Assembly (NCBI GenBank): GCA_017398045.1
Contig: JAFQHI010000004.1
Span: forward strand, 1-64,000
DNA length: 64,000 nt
Source: Alistipes sp.
GTDB lineage: Bacteria > Bacteroidota > Bacteroidia > Bacteroidales > Rikenellaceae
Direction of reading: 5' to 3'
Under the pieces are notes generated by a model. That model ran no database searches. It saw only the letters and a list, made by a program, of their open reading frames with translations, and was not told the DNA's origin. Of the stretch, positions 43,549 to 51,819 are shown piece by piece. Numbering within the stretch: position 1 is the first letter of the stretch; every line of letters begins with the position of its first letter. The position numbers and the translations under genes were made by a program.

Positions 43549-44328
43549 TTACTCCGATTTTTTCGCCTCCTGCCAAATGGCCTCCATCTCGTCGAGCGAG
43601 AGTTCGCGAAGCGATTTTCCACGTTTTTCGGCCGTCTCTTCAATCGTCGTAAAACGGTGCAGGAATTTCTTATTGGTTCGCTCCAGAGCCGATTCGGGGT
43701 CCACGCCATAAAGCCGGCAGGCGTTAATCAGCGCGAAGAACAGGTCGCCAAACTCGGCTTCGAGGTTGGCCTGATTACCGGCCTTCATCTCCGTCTCCAC
43801 CTCGGCAACCTCCTCGCGTACCTTGTCCCAGACATCCTCCTTTTTCTCCCAATCGAAGCCCGCTCCGGCAGCCTTCTCGCCCATGCGGTAGGCCTTCACC
43901 ATGGCCGGCAAGGAGGTCGGCACTCCGCCCAGCGTACCGCTCTTGCGATGCTTCTTTTTCAGTTTCAGGGCCTCCCAATTGGCCTTCACCTCTTCGGGCG
44001 TGTTGGCGTGGATATCGCCGTAGATATGCGGATGGCGATAAATCAGCTTGTCGCACAACGCATTGGCCACATCGGCATAGTCGAAAGCTCCCTCCTCGTC
44101 GCCCAACTTCGAGTAAAAGACAACGTGCAACAGCAAATCGCCCAGCTCCTCCTTGATACCCTCCAGATTGTGGTCCGTAATGGCATCGGCCAGCTCGTAG
44201 GTCTCCTCGATGGTGTTGTTGCGCAACGTATCAAAGGTCTGCTTTCGGTCCCAGGGACACTCTCTACGCAAGGTATCCATCACCTCCAAAAGGCGGGCCG
44301 TAGCCTCCAATTTCTTCTCCATGGACAT
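43549..44328 (-). CDS. mazG: Nucleoside triphosphate pyrophosphohydrolase MazG
   Basis: The 259-residue enzyme with two tandem MazG domains hydrolyses noncanonical NTPs to NMP and pyrophosphate. The first domain shows CPWDRKQTFDTLRNNTIEETYEL and EELGDLLLHVVFYSKL (EExxD metal site); the second shows KVREEVAEVETE and FGDLFFALINACRL. Length and order match E. coli MazG (263). Start codons at 44328 and 44322 are both possible. It has its own promoter (44373-44403). Confidence 0.96.
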   Translation of the reverse strand: MSMEKKLEATARLLEVMDTLRRECPWDRKQTFDTLRNNTIEETYELADAITDHNLEGIKEELGDLLLHVVFYSKLGDEEGAFDYADVANALCDKLIYRHPHIYGDIHANTPEEVKANWEALKLKKKHRKSGTLGGVPTSLPAMVKAYRMGEKAAGAGFDWEKKEDVWDKVREEVAEVETEMKAGNQANLEAEFGDLFFALINACRLYGVDPESALERTNKKFLHRFTTIEETAEKRGKSLRELSLDEMEAIWQEAKKSE

Positions 44329-44372
44329 CGTTATTTTTTTATCTTTTAGTTTGCTTTTCAGGGTTTATCAAG

Positions 44373-44403
44373 CAAAGTTACATTTTTAGCAGAACTTTTC
44401 CAA
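44373..44403 (-). promoter_or_regulatory. Bacteroidetes-type promoter of mazG
   Basis: -7 box TAACTTTG (44380-44373) and a -33 TTG (44403-44401) 20 bases apart on the minus strand. Confidence 0.65.
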
Positions 44404-44492
44404 TTTTGCACCCCTTTTTTCGGCGAGGTTTCGGTGAGTGGCCAAAAGCAGGGGGTGAAACGCCTCAAAGCCTCACGCCCGCACAAAAAAAA

Positions 44493-44518
44493 GCGATTCC
44501 CCAAAATGAGGGAATCGC
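44493..44518 (-). terminator. Terminator of pheT
   Basis: GCGATTCCC and GGGAATCGC form a 9-bp stem; a run of eight or nine T follows on the minus strand. It lies 29 bases after the pheT stop. Confidence 0.9.
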
Positions 44519-44546
44519 CTTTACATATTATATAATAGATGCGGAC

Positions 44547-47012
44547 CTACGAGCGAACCACGGCTCCGCACTTCTGCTCGAATTGGCGTTGCAGGTTCGA
44601 CATCACGCGCTCGATGGTCTTTTCATCCAACGTGCGGCTCTTATCCTCCAGCAGGAAGCTCAACGCATACGATTTCTTACCTGCGGGCAGTTTGTCACCC
44701 TCGTAAATATCGAACAGTGCGACACGCTTCAGGAGTTTGCGCTCGCTCTGGAGAGCCACCTCGCGGAGTTGCGCAAAGCTTACCGAGCGGTCAACAAGCA
44801 GGGCCAAATCGCGCTTCACCTCGGGGAACTTCGAAAGCTCCTCGGCCTGGATACGATGCTTCTTCGTACTCTTGACCAAGAGGTCGAAATTCAGCTCCAT
44901 GTAGTAAACCTCCTGCTTCACGTCGAGCTTCTTTCTGAGTTTTGCACTCACTACACCGATTTCGAGCAGGCGTTTCCCGTTCATCTGCACCTCGACAGCC
45001 TCACCGTAGAGGTCGCTCTTGAGCGGCTCACACTTCAGGGAGTAGATATCCTGACCGAAACGCTTCAGCAATTTCTCGGCCATGGCACGCAGGGTGAAGA
45101 ACGAGGCCTTCATCGGCTTCGTGTCCCACGACTGCGGCACGGCTACACCCGTCACGGCCATCGCCAGGCGATACTCCTCGCTGTAGGCCGCCAAGGGATT
45201 CTCCTCGGTCGAACGCTCGGCATTGTAGAAATAGCAGTTACCGAACTCGTAGAGTTTCAAATCGCCGTGCTTGTGGTTGATGTTCAGGGCCATCGCCTCC
45301 AGCATATTGAAGAGCAGCGTCTGACGCATCACATTCAAATCGGCACTCAGCGGATTCATGATTTTTACGCAGTTTTCCGCCTTGTAGCTCTCCAGACCCT
45401 CGTAGTAGGCCGCCTTGGTGAGCGAGTTGGACATAATCTCCGTATAGCCGTTCGCGGTCAGGTAGTCGGCCGCCATGTTCATCAACTTCGTGCGGTCGGG
45501 ACGCGGTGCATACGAAAGGGTCGAGCGTACCTGCTGCGGAATCTCGATGTTGTTGTAACCATAGATGCGCAGGACATCCTCCACGAGGTCGGCCTCACGC
45601 TGTACATCGACGCGGTAGGGCGGTACGGCCACAGTCAAAACACCGTTCTCCTCCTTCAGAATCTTCACCTCGAGAGCCTCCAAAATCGTGCGCACGGTTG
45701 CCTCGGGAATCTCCTTGCCGGCCAACATCGTCAGACGACGAAGCGAGAAGTCGAATACAAAATCCTCGGCCGGTGCATCGCACACATCGACCACCTCGGA
45801 GGAGATTTTACCACCGGCCAGCTCCTTCATCAACAGGGCGGCACGCTTCAGGGCGAAGAGCTGCATACGGGGGTCCACGCCACGCTCAAAGCGGAACGAA
45901 GAGTCGGTATTCAGGCCGAAACGCTTGGCCGTCTTACGCACCCAGACGGGGTTGAAATAGGCACTCTCCAAGAAGACATTGACCGTCTCGTCGCTCACGC
46001 CCGAATCCAGACCGCCAAAGACGCCACCGATGCACATCGGACGCTCGGCGGAGCAAATCATCAAATCCTTCTCGGTGAGCTTGCGCTCCACGCCATCGAG
46101 CGTCACGAAGGACGTACCCTCCGCGCAGGTGCGGACAACCACCTCATTTCCCTCAATCTTATCGGCATCGAAGGCGTGCAGGGGCTGACCCAGCTCGAAG
46201 AGGACAAAATTCGTGATATCGACCAGGTTGTTCTTCGGGTTGATGCCGGCTGCACGCAGGGCATTCTGCATCCACTCGGGCGAGGGGGCAATTTTGCAAC
46301 CCGTCACCGTGACGCCCGTATAGCGCGGTGCAGCCTCCTTGTTCTCAACCGTCACCTTGATTTCGAGGTCGTGGTTATCGACCTTGAACTCCTCGACCGA
46401 AGGCCATACCAGTTCGGCCGGCATATTGTTGGCCTTGAGGTAGGCGTAGAGGTCACGCGCCACACCGATATGCGATGCGGCATCCACGCGGTTGGGCGTC
46501 AGACCTACGACAATCAGGTAATCGTCCTCGATGTGCAGATACTCCTTGGCCGTCGTGCCGACTACGGCATCGGCCGGAAGCTCCATGATGCCGTCGTGCG
46601 ACGAGCCGATACCCAGCTCATCCTCGGCACACAACATACCGAGCGACTCGACACCGCGAATCTTCGAGCGTTTGATTTTGAACTCCTCGTCGCCACCGTT
46701 GGGGTAGAGTACCGTACCCACCGTAGCGCAGAGGACCTTCAGCCCCTGACGGCAGTTCGGCGCACCGCAGACAATGCCCAGCGGAGCCTCACCGCCCACA
46801 TCGACGGTCGTGATGTGGAGGTGGTCCGAATCGGGATGCTCGACGCAGGTCAGCACCTCACCGACTACGACACCTTGCAGACCGCCCTTGATGGTTTCGA
46901 TTTTCTCGAAGCCCTCGACCTCCAGGCCGATATCGGTCAAAATTTTAGCAATCTCCTCGGCCGAAAGGTCGGTCTTGAGATAGCGTTTGAGCCAATTGTA
47001 GGAAATATTCAT
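44547..47012 (-). CDS. pheT: Phenylalanine--tRNA ligase beta subunit
   Basis: The 821-residue beta subunit begins MNISYNWLKRYLKTDLSAEE and contains the EMAP-like tRNA-binding domain (VGEVLTCVEHPDSDHLHI), B3/B4 editing region, B5 domain, the catalytic-like core, and a C-terminal ferredoxin-fold anticodon domain (KFPEVKRDLALLVD). It works with PheS, which is not in this window. Length is standard. I start it at 47012; the longer upstream frame includes the promoter box. The gene is transcribed alone and ends in a strong terminator. Confidence 0.97.
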   Translation of the reverse strand: MNISYNWLKRYLKTDLSAEEIAKILTDIGLEVEGFEKIETIKGGLQGVVVGEVLTCVEHPDSDHLHITTVDVGGEAPLGIVCGAPNCRQGLKVLCATVGTVLYPNGGDEEFKIKRSKIRGVESLGMLCAEDELGIGSSHDGIMELPADAVVGTTAKEYLHIEDDYLIVVGLTPNRVDAASHIGVARDLYAYLKANNMPAELVWPSVEEFKVDNHDLEIKVTVENKEAAPRYTGVTVTGCKIAPSPEWMQNALRAAGINPKNNLVDITNFVLFELGQPLHAFDADKIEGNEVVVRTCAEGTSFVTLDGVERKLTEKDLMICSAERPMCIGGVFGGLDSGVSDETVNVFLESAYFNPVWVRKTAKRFGLNTDSSFRFERGVDPRMQLFALKRAALLMKELAGGKISSEVVDVCDAPAEDFVFDFSLRRLTMLAGKEIPEATVRTILEALEVKILKEENGVLTVAVPPYRVDVQREADLVEDVLRIYGYNNIEIPQQVRSTLSYAPRPDRTKLMNMAADYLTANGYTEIMSNSLTKAAYYEGLESYKAENCVKIMNPLSADLNVMRQTLLFNMLEAMALNINHKHGDLKLYEFGNCYFYNAERSTEENPLAAYSEEYRLAMAVTGVAVPQSWDTKPMKASFFTLRAMAEKLLKRFGQDIYSLKCEPLKSDLYGEAVEVQMNGKRLLEIGVVSAKLRKKLDVKQEVYYMELNFDLLVKSTKKHRIQAEELSKFPEVKRDLALLVDRSVSFAQLREVALQSERKLLKRVALFDIYEGDKLPAGKKSYALSFLLEDKSRTLDEKTIERVMSNLQRQFEQKCGAVVRS

Positions 47013-47048
47013 ATCGTTCTGTTTTTGTATTTGCGTTGAAAAAGCGCG

Positions 47049-47056
47049 TAAAGATA
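47049..47056 (-). promoter_or_regulatory. Promoter -7 box (TATCTTTA) of pheT
   Basis: One base off TAnnTTTG, 36 bases upstream of the pheT start; no -33 match at normal spacing. Confidence 0.45.
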
Positions 47057-47114
47057 CAAAAAAGAATCGAGAAAACAGCACGCAAAGTTAAAACTTTGCA
47101 TCCCGACAAAAAAA

Positions 47115-47146
47115 TGAGGGCGTCGGCCACAAAACCGACACCCTCA
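47115..47146 (-). terminator. Terminator of trpB2
   Basis: TGAGGGTGTCGG and CCGACGCCCTCA on the minus strand form a 12-bp stem with one mismatch, followed by seven T. It lies 24 bases after the trpB2 stop. Confidence 0.85.
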
Positions 47147-47170
47147 TAGCGTCTTAAACGGGCGAAAAGC

Positions 47171-48532
47171 CTACATAATCGGCTCCAACATCTGCACCGT
47201 GCGCATAATCTCCTCATCGGAGGGGACATAATCCTGCAAATGACCGCCCAGATACTGCTCGTAGGCGTAGAGGTCGATGGTTCCGTGGCCCGACAGGTTG
47301 AAGAGAATCGTCCGCTCGCGTCCCTCGATTTTGGCACGCAACGCCTCTCGAATGGCCACCGCAATGGCGTGGGTCGATTCTGGGGCGGGGATGATGCCCT
47401 CGGTTTGGGCAAACAGCACACCGGCACGCATCGTCTCGGTCTGTGCAACCGACTGTGCCTCAATCGAACCCTCGTGCAAGAGCTGGCTGATGATGGCACC
47501 TGCACCGTGGTAACGCAAACCACCTGCATGGATGGCCGAAGGCTGGAATTCGTGGCCGAGCGTGTACATCGGAATCAGGGGCGTATAACCCGAGAAGTCG
47601 CCAATATCGTATTGGAAGACACCGCGCGTCAGTTTCGGACAACTTTCCGGCTCGACCGCAACGATGCGGGTCTTTTTACCCTCGCAGAAATTACCGCGCA
47701 GGAAGGGGAAGGCGATGCCGCCAAAGTTGCTACCGCCACCGATGCAACCAATCACCACATCGGCCTCGGCATCAGCCATCTGCATCTGCAACAACGCCTC
47801 CTCACCGGTGATGGTCTGGTGCAGCAGCACGTGGTTCATCACACTACCCAGACAGTAGCGCGTTCCGGTGGGGTCCTCCAAGGCACGCTCGACGGCCTCC
47901 GAAATGGCCAGACCAAGGCTTCCGGGCGTATGGGGGTCGGCCATGCGGGCGGCTCGTCCCGAGGGGGTCAGCGTGGTAGGCGAGGCGTAGCACTCCGCAC
48001 CCCACGTATTCATCATCAGGCGACGATAGGGCTTTTGGTCGTAGCTCACGCGCACCATAAAGACCTCGACATCGAGGCCGAAATGGTTACCGGCAAACGA
48101 AAGGGCCGAACCCCATTGACCGGCTCCGGTCTCGGTCGTCAGGCGACGAATACCCTGCTTATAGTTGTAGTAGGCCTGCGGCACGGCACTGTTCGGTTTG
48201 TGCGACCCGACGGGCGAAACGCCCTCGTTCTTAAAGAAGATTTTGGCCGGCGTATCGAGTGCCTTCTCCAGCCCCACGGCACGTACCAAGGGGGCGGGAC
48301 GCCAGATGCGGTAAATCTCCTGCACCTCCTCCGGAATCTCGATATAACGCTCCGTAGAAAGCTCCTGACGCGCCAACTCATCGGCCAGAATCACGCGCAG
48401 GTCATCTTCCGTGATTGGTTGGCGCGTTTTGGGGTTGAGGTAGGGGCGCGGACGGGTGGGCATATCGGCCACCAGGTTATACCACGCTGTCGGCATCTGG
48501 TTTTCGGGCAGGATAAATTTCTTGGTCTTCAT
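47171..48532 (-). CDS. trpB: Tryptophan synthase beta chain, TrpB2 type
   Basis: The 453-residue PLP enzyme joins indole to serine. It carries the PLP lysine in VGSHKPNSAVPQAYYN, the glycine-rich GCIGGGSNFGGIAFPF, and GAGQWGSALSFAGNHFGLDVEVFM split over family motifs. Length (about 450 versus 400) and sequence place it in the TrpB2 branch, which often acts without a TrpA partner. No other trp gene is nearby. The start at 48532 (MKTKKFILPENQMP) is set by the leader region upstream, which holds a Trp-rich leader peptide and an attenuator, so expression is probably released when charged tRNA-Trp is low. Confidence 0.95.
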   Translation of the reverse strand: MKTKKFILPENQMPTAWYNLVADMPTRPRPYLNPKTRQPITEDDLRVILADELARQELSTERYIEIPEEVQEIYRIWRPAPLVRAVGLEKALDTPAKIFFKNEGVSPVGSHKPNSAVPQAYYNYKQGIRRLTTETGAGQWGSALSFAGNHFGLDVEVFMVRVSYDQKPYRRLMMNTWGAECYASPTTLTPSGRAARMADPHTPGSLGLAISEAVERALEDPTGTRYCLGSVMNHVLLHQTITGEEALLQMQMADAEADVVIGCIGGGSNFGGIAFPFLRGNFCEGKKTRIVAVEPESCPKLTRGVFQYDIGDFSGYTPLIPMYTLGHEFQPSAIHAGGLRYHGAGAIISQLLHEGSIEAQSVAQTETMRAGVLFAQTEGIIPAPESTHAIAVAIREALRAKIEGRERTILFNLSGHGTIDLYAYEQYLGGHLQDYVPSDEEIMRTVQMLEPIM

Positions 48533-48577
48533 CACACAAAGTTTTTTAGGGGGGATGTTTCGGTTTGTTTGCTCTTC

Positions 48578-48668
48578 AAAAAAAAAGAACCGTTGCCTAC
48601 TTTTCGTAAACAACGGTGCTTGTATCGGGTCGGTTTCATACACGGCTCAATGGCCCTCATTGTTCACG
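48578..48668 (-). promoter_or_regulatory. Tryptophan attenuator (antiterminator/terminator switch)
   Basis: Two exclusive RNA pairings are visible on the minus strand. Terminator: ACCGTTGTTTAC (48617-48606) with GTAGGCAACGGT (48600-48589), 12 pairs including two G-U, loop GAAAA, then TC and nine T. Antiterminator: CGTGAACAATG (48668-48658, the last codons of the leader ORF) with CGTTGTTTACG (48615-48605), 11 pairs including two G-U. The Trp codons end at 48684, 15 bases before the antiterminator arm. A ribosome stalled there would leave that arm free; a ribosome at the stop codon would cover it. Confidence 0.82.
48589..48617 (-). terminator. Intrinsic terminator in the trpB2 leader
   Basis: A 12-bp stem with a five-base GAAAA loop and nine consecutive T (A at 48578-48586 on the plus strand). 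It lies between the leader peptide and the trpB2 start, so it can only serve as an attenuator. Confidence 0.88.
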
Positions 48669-48719
48669 AGAGAGAAGCGGACGCCACCACCAAGCCTGCA
48701 TAAAACTGTTCGAAGTCAT
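48657..48719 (-). CDS. trp leader peptide (three consecutive Trp)
   Basis: The 20-codon ORF reads MTSNSFMQAWWWRPLLSREQ with Trp at positions 10-12 (TGG TGG TGG at 48692-48684) and a TGA stop at 48659-48657. It starts 22 bases after the end of a consensus promoter -7 box, and is followed by a terminator before trpB2. Trp is the rarest amino acid, so three in a row in a 20-residue peptide upstream of a tryptophan synthase gene is strong evidence for an attenuation leader. There is no Shine-Dalgarno sequence, as usual in this phylum. An internal ATG (codon 7) would still include all three Trp codons. Confidence 0.85.
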   Translation of the reverse strand: MTSNSFMQAWWWRPLLSREQ

Positions 48720-48740
48720 CTTGCGTTTTCTTTGTTATTG

Positions 48741-48771
48741 CAAATATAGCACATCGCGGGCTAATCTGCAA
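48741..48771 (-). promoter_or_regulatory. Bacteroidetes-type promoter of trp leader/trpB2
   Basis: -7 box TATATTTG (48748-48741) and -33 TTG (48771-48769) are 20 bases apart. The predicted transcript would begin near 48737, about 17 bases before the leader ATG. Confidence 0.75.
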
Positions 48772-48815
48772 GAAAAATCTGCTCTAATTTTACGATAGAG
48801 CCGCCCTGCAACGCT

Positions 48816-49397
48816 TTAATCGTTATCCTCGACATCGTAGCCGCCATTCGGGTCGCGCTTGACGACATAGGCAAAGGTGCGGTTCCACAGAGCCAGCTCC
48901 GCCTTCAGTGCAGCCTCGAAGGTCTCGGGCGACGAGCTGTCGTAGGGTAGGGTTACGCTGTGACGCTCCACATCGGGCGTCTCCATCCAATGCACCTTGC
49001 CGTCCGACTGGTACTCCTTAAACTCCTCCATGCGGGTCACCTGCAACGTGTAGCTCGCCTTATCGTAATTGACATCGGCCTTGGGGGTCACACTGACCTG
49101 AATCGAGAAATCGGCCGGCAGGGTGGTCGCACTCATCTGCTTCACCCACTTGGTAGTGGTGAGCGTTTCGGTCACGGGGGCCACCACACCCTCGGCATTC
49201 GCCTCCTCGTAGCTGAAGCTGATGTCGGCCACCTTCAAAACATCGTCGCTCACCTCATAGGTAAAGGTCAGCTCCATCTTTTCGAAGTCATACTGCTTGC
49301 CCGCGTCGTCGGACGAATCACACGCCACGACCACGACCGTAGCCACAAGCATCACCACGCAGGCCAAAAAGGCACTTTTCCATACATTTCTTTTCAT
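48816..49397 (-). CDS. Hypothetical lipoprotein
   Basis: I do not recognise the family. The 193-residue protein has a lipoprotein signal (hydrophobic core then VVVACDSSDD, lipidated Cys near residue 26) and a beta-rich acidic body (LTFTYEVSDDVLKVADISFSY, FSIQVSVTPKADVNYD) that ends in a Tyr/Asp-rich tail. It looks like a periplasm- or surface-facing single-domain lipoprotein. It is divergent from the NigD-like lipoprotein at 49592. The start at 49397 is chosen because the signal peptide begins there (MKRNVWKSAFLACVV). Confidence 0.7.
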   Translation of the reverse strand: MKRNVWKSAFLACVVMLVATVVVVACDSSDDAGKQYDFEKMELTFTYEVSDDVLKVADISFSYEEANAEGVVAPVTETLTTTKWVKQMSATTLPADFSIQVSVTPKADVNYDKASYTLQVTRMEEFKEYQSDGKVHWMETPDVERHSVTLPYDSSSPETFEAALKAELALWNRTFAYVVKRDPNGGYDVEDND

Positions 49398-49520
49398 ACG
49401 CTGTAACAAATTAAGTATTGCAACCACTCGTTGTGCAAATATCGGGCAAAAGCAACCTCCGCGGATATGTTAATTCTACATTAAATCGGTCAAGACGGCA
49501 CATAATCCCAAAACTTTCGC

Positions 49521-49528
49521 TATCTTTG
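49521..49528 (+). promoter_or_regulatory. Promoter -7 box (TATCTTTG) of NigD-like gene
   Basis: A perfect TAnnTTTG box 63 bases before the ATG at 49592; no -33 match at normal spacing. Confidence 0.5.
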
Positions 49529-49591
49529 CACGCGAAAACGGGGCATACATCCGTTTATTGGGAGAAAACAATTAAAAACAATAGAAACGCT

Positions 49592-50302
49592 ATGAAGAAA
49601 TTTGCATTTTTGATGATGGGTCTCATCGCAGCATTTACGATGACGGCCTGCATTGATTCGGATTCGGACTCGGATATGTACGAGGCTGCCGACTTCGGTA
49701 ATGTCACGGGTCTTGCACCGCTGACCATTTCGACGGACACCTTCGGCACGCTCTACGTAGCCGATACGGATGCCGCTATTGCCGATTACAAGGACTACGA
49801 GTACGGCGACCGTCTGCTGCTCTATTTCAAGCAGCTCGTTGCAGCCGAGACGGGTCAGAAGACCAACCAGATTAAGCTCTACGGCTTCATCAAGTTCGAT
49901 GGTGGCGAGACCGCTACGCTCACCGAGGGTGAGGTGAACAACTACGGCGAACTCGATATCGACATCTCGCGCAGTGGTACGTACTACGACCTGGTACACC
50001 TGACCAAGTCGGTACTCGATTTGCAGGTAATGATTAAGGGTACGAAGATTGAAGGCCACGAGGTAACGCTCGTGCTGGACGAGACGGACCCCACTACCGA
50101 GGATGGCTACCTGAAGTTGCAGCTCTGCCACTCGGCTCCCGAGTCGGAGTCGTCGGCCACGAAGTACGGCTATATGTACTACACCTTCGATATGGTTGAG
50201 TTCATGCCCTACATGGATGGCACGAAGGGTGTACAGTTTACGGCCGTGGGTCTGAATTCGAAGGACCCCGTCGAGCATAAGTTCGAGTGGCCCAAGATAT
50301 AG
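49592..50302 (+). CDS. NigD-like lipoprotein
   Basis: The 236-residue lipoprotein has a signal ending in TACIDSDSDSD (lipidated Cys near residue 20, followed by Asp residues). The body resembles the NigD-like family of Bacteroidales: an N-terminal barrel-like part (DTFGTLYVADTDAAI, GDRLLLYFKQL) and a C-terminal beta part with LQVMIKGTKIEGHEVTLVLDE. Named after a Prevotella bacteriocin locus, most members have no proven function. The frame is open upstream, but the signal peptide and promoter place the start at 49592. It ends in a clear terminator. Confidence 0.78.
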   Translation: MKKFAFLMMGLIAAFTMTACIDSDSDSDMYEAADFGNVTGLAPLTISTDTFGTLYVADTDAAIADYKDYEYGDRLLLYFKQLVAAETGQKTNQIKLYGFIKFDGGETATLTEGEVNNYGELDIDISRSGTYYDLVHLTKSVLDLQVMIKGTKIEGHEVTLVLDETDPTTEDGYLKLQLCHSAPESESSATKYGYMYYTFDMVEFMPYMDGTKGVQFTAVGLNSKDPVEHKFEWPKI

Positions 50303-50333
50303 GGTCCCGAGCCTTGCAATCAACCAATCAAGA

Positions 50334-50362
50334 GAGGGTGTTCAACAAGTTTGGACACCCTC
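50334..50362 (+). terminator. Terminator of NigD-like gene
   Basis: GAGGGTGT (50334-50341) pairs with ACACCCTC (50355-50362), extended by two more pairs; ATTTTTTC follows. Confidence 0.85.
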
Positions 50363-50477
50363 ATTTTTTCCCGAGTCGGTCCCACAAGAGCCATTTTGAA
50401 GCCCCTCGCAACGCGAAAAGCGGGGTCGGTCGGGGCATTTTTTAAGCCGTGGCAGGGCGTTTTCGGAAAATAAATCG

Positions 50478-50485
50478 TATCTTTG
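50478..50485 (+). promoter_or_regulatory. Promoter -7 box (TATCTTTG) of serine hydrolase gene
   Basis: A perfect TAnnTTTG box 20 bases before the ATG at 50506; no clear -33. Confidence 0.55.
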
Positions 50486-50505
50486 TGCCTAAACCCTGAC
50501 TACCG

Positions 50506-51819
50506 ATGCAACGCTATAAACTTTTCATTGTTCTTGCAATGCTTATCGCCGGCCTGACGCTTACGATTCGCTCCTGCCAACCCGCCTCCACCGGCCATAT
50601 TTTGACCGAAGAGGAGGAGATTCTCTACCGCCTGAACGACTCGATTCGTAACGCCTTCTGCGACTTCAAGGAGACCGAGCGCATGGAACGCTACATCCGC
50701 AACTGGATGGCCCGCTACAACATTCGCGGTGCGCAACTCGCCATCATGAACAACGAACGGCTCATTTACGCCAAGGGGTTCGGTTGGGCCGACCAGCAGG
50801 ACAGCGTGGCACTCGAAGCGGGCGATATTCTGCGCATCGCCTCGGCCTCGAAACTCATCACCGCCATCGGCATCATGAAGCTCTGCGAGGAGGGAAAACT
50901 CACGACCGACAGCCCCGTATTCGGTCCTCAAGGCATCCTAAACGATTCGATTTTCCTCGCCTATAAGGATAAACGTGTCCCGAAAATCACCGTACATCAC
51001 CTCCTGAACCACACTTCGGGTTTCAGCCGTCGCATGGGCGACGCGATGTTTCGCTCGGCCGACCTGATTCGCTGGACGGGGCGCAACCGCAAACTCACGG
51101 AAGATGAGGTGATTGCCTTCCAATTGGGGTTGCGTTTGAGGGATAATCCGGGCGGTTCGGCGCAATACTCGAATGTGGGTTATCTGGTGCTTTCGCGCGT
51201 GATTGAAGAGGCCTCGGGGATGACCTACGAGGATTATATCCGCAAACACGTGCTGGAGCCTGCGGGGTGCTACGATATGCAGATTGCCCGCAATTTCCAC
51301 CACGAAAAACACCCCCGCGAGACAACCTATTACGGCCACGCACCCGAAGATTTAATCGAATCGTATGACGGTTCGGGGTTGATGCGTCCGCGCGAGTATG
51401 GCGGCCACAACATCGAGGGGTTGCAGGGGGCAGGTGCGTGGGTATGCTCGGCCGCCGAGCTGTTGCGCCTGGTGGCCTCGATTGATGGTCGGGAGGGCGT
51501 ACCCGATATTTTGACCAAGGAGAGCATCCAAAAGATGACCACCACCCTCCGCAAGGGCGACTTTCCCTACGGCTGGGCGCGTATGCAGGCCAAGGGTGGG
51601 GTATTGACCCGCACAGGTACCATGTCCGGCACGTCGGCCTACATCAAAAGCCGCCCGGGAGGAATTAGTTACGTACTGATTACCAACACATCGAGCTACC
51701 GCGGAGCTTCGTTTACGAACCGCATCGGACAGATGGTCGATAACGCCCTGACCCGCGTCAAAGAGTGGCCCAAAACGGTCGATTTGTTCAACGAAACACC
51801 GAAGAATGTGGCGAATTAA
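50506..51819 (+). CDS. Beta-lactamase-fold serine hydrolase (class C/EstB type)
   Basis: The 437-residue exported protein has a hydrophobic N-terminal segment ending in TIRSCQPAS, which could be a weak lipobox. The class C beta-lactamase fold follows, with the nucleophile in IASASKLITAIG (SxxK) and the tyrosine motif QYSNVGYLVL (YxN). Such proteins are usually esterases, D-aminopeptidases or penicillin-binding-like enzymes, and seldom resistance enzymes; the substrate is not known. It is transcribed alone. Confidence 0.9.
   Translation: MQRYKLFIVLAMLIAGLTLTIRSCQPASTGHILTEEEEILYRLNDSIRNAFCDFKETERMERYIRNWMARYNIRGAQLAIMNNERLIYAKGFGWADQQDSVALEAGDILRIASASKLITAIGIMKLCEEGKLTTDSPVFGPQGILNDSIFLAYKDKRVPKITVHHLLNHTSGFSRRMGDAMFRSADLIRWTGRNRKLTEDEVIAFQLGLRLRDNPGGSAQYSNVGYLVLSRVIEEASGMTYEDYIRKHVLEPAGCYDMQIARNFHHEKHPRETTYYGHAPEDLIESYDGSGLMRPREYGGHNIEGLQGAGAWVCSAAELLRLVASIDGREGVPDILTKESIQKMTTTLRKGDFPYGWARMQAKGGVLTRTGTMSGTSAYIKSRPGGISYVLITNTSSYRGASFTNRIGQMVDNALTRVKEWPKTVDLFNETPKNVAN

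Noticed and set aside
44406-47039. An 877-residue plus-strand frame opposite pheT
   Set aside because: Antisense shadow of pheT that also crosses the pheT terminator and promoter.
47013-47081. A Phe-type leader peptide ahead of pheT
   Set aside because: The distance from the promoter box to pheT is too short, and no Phe-rich ORF followed by a hairpin is present.
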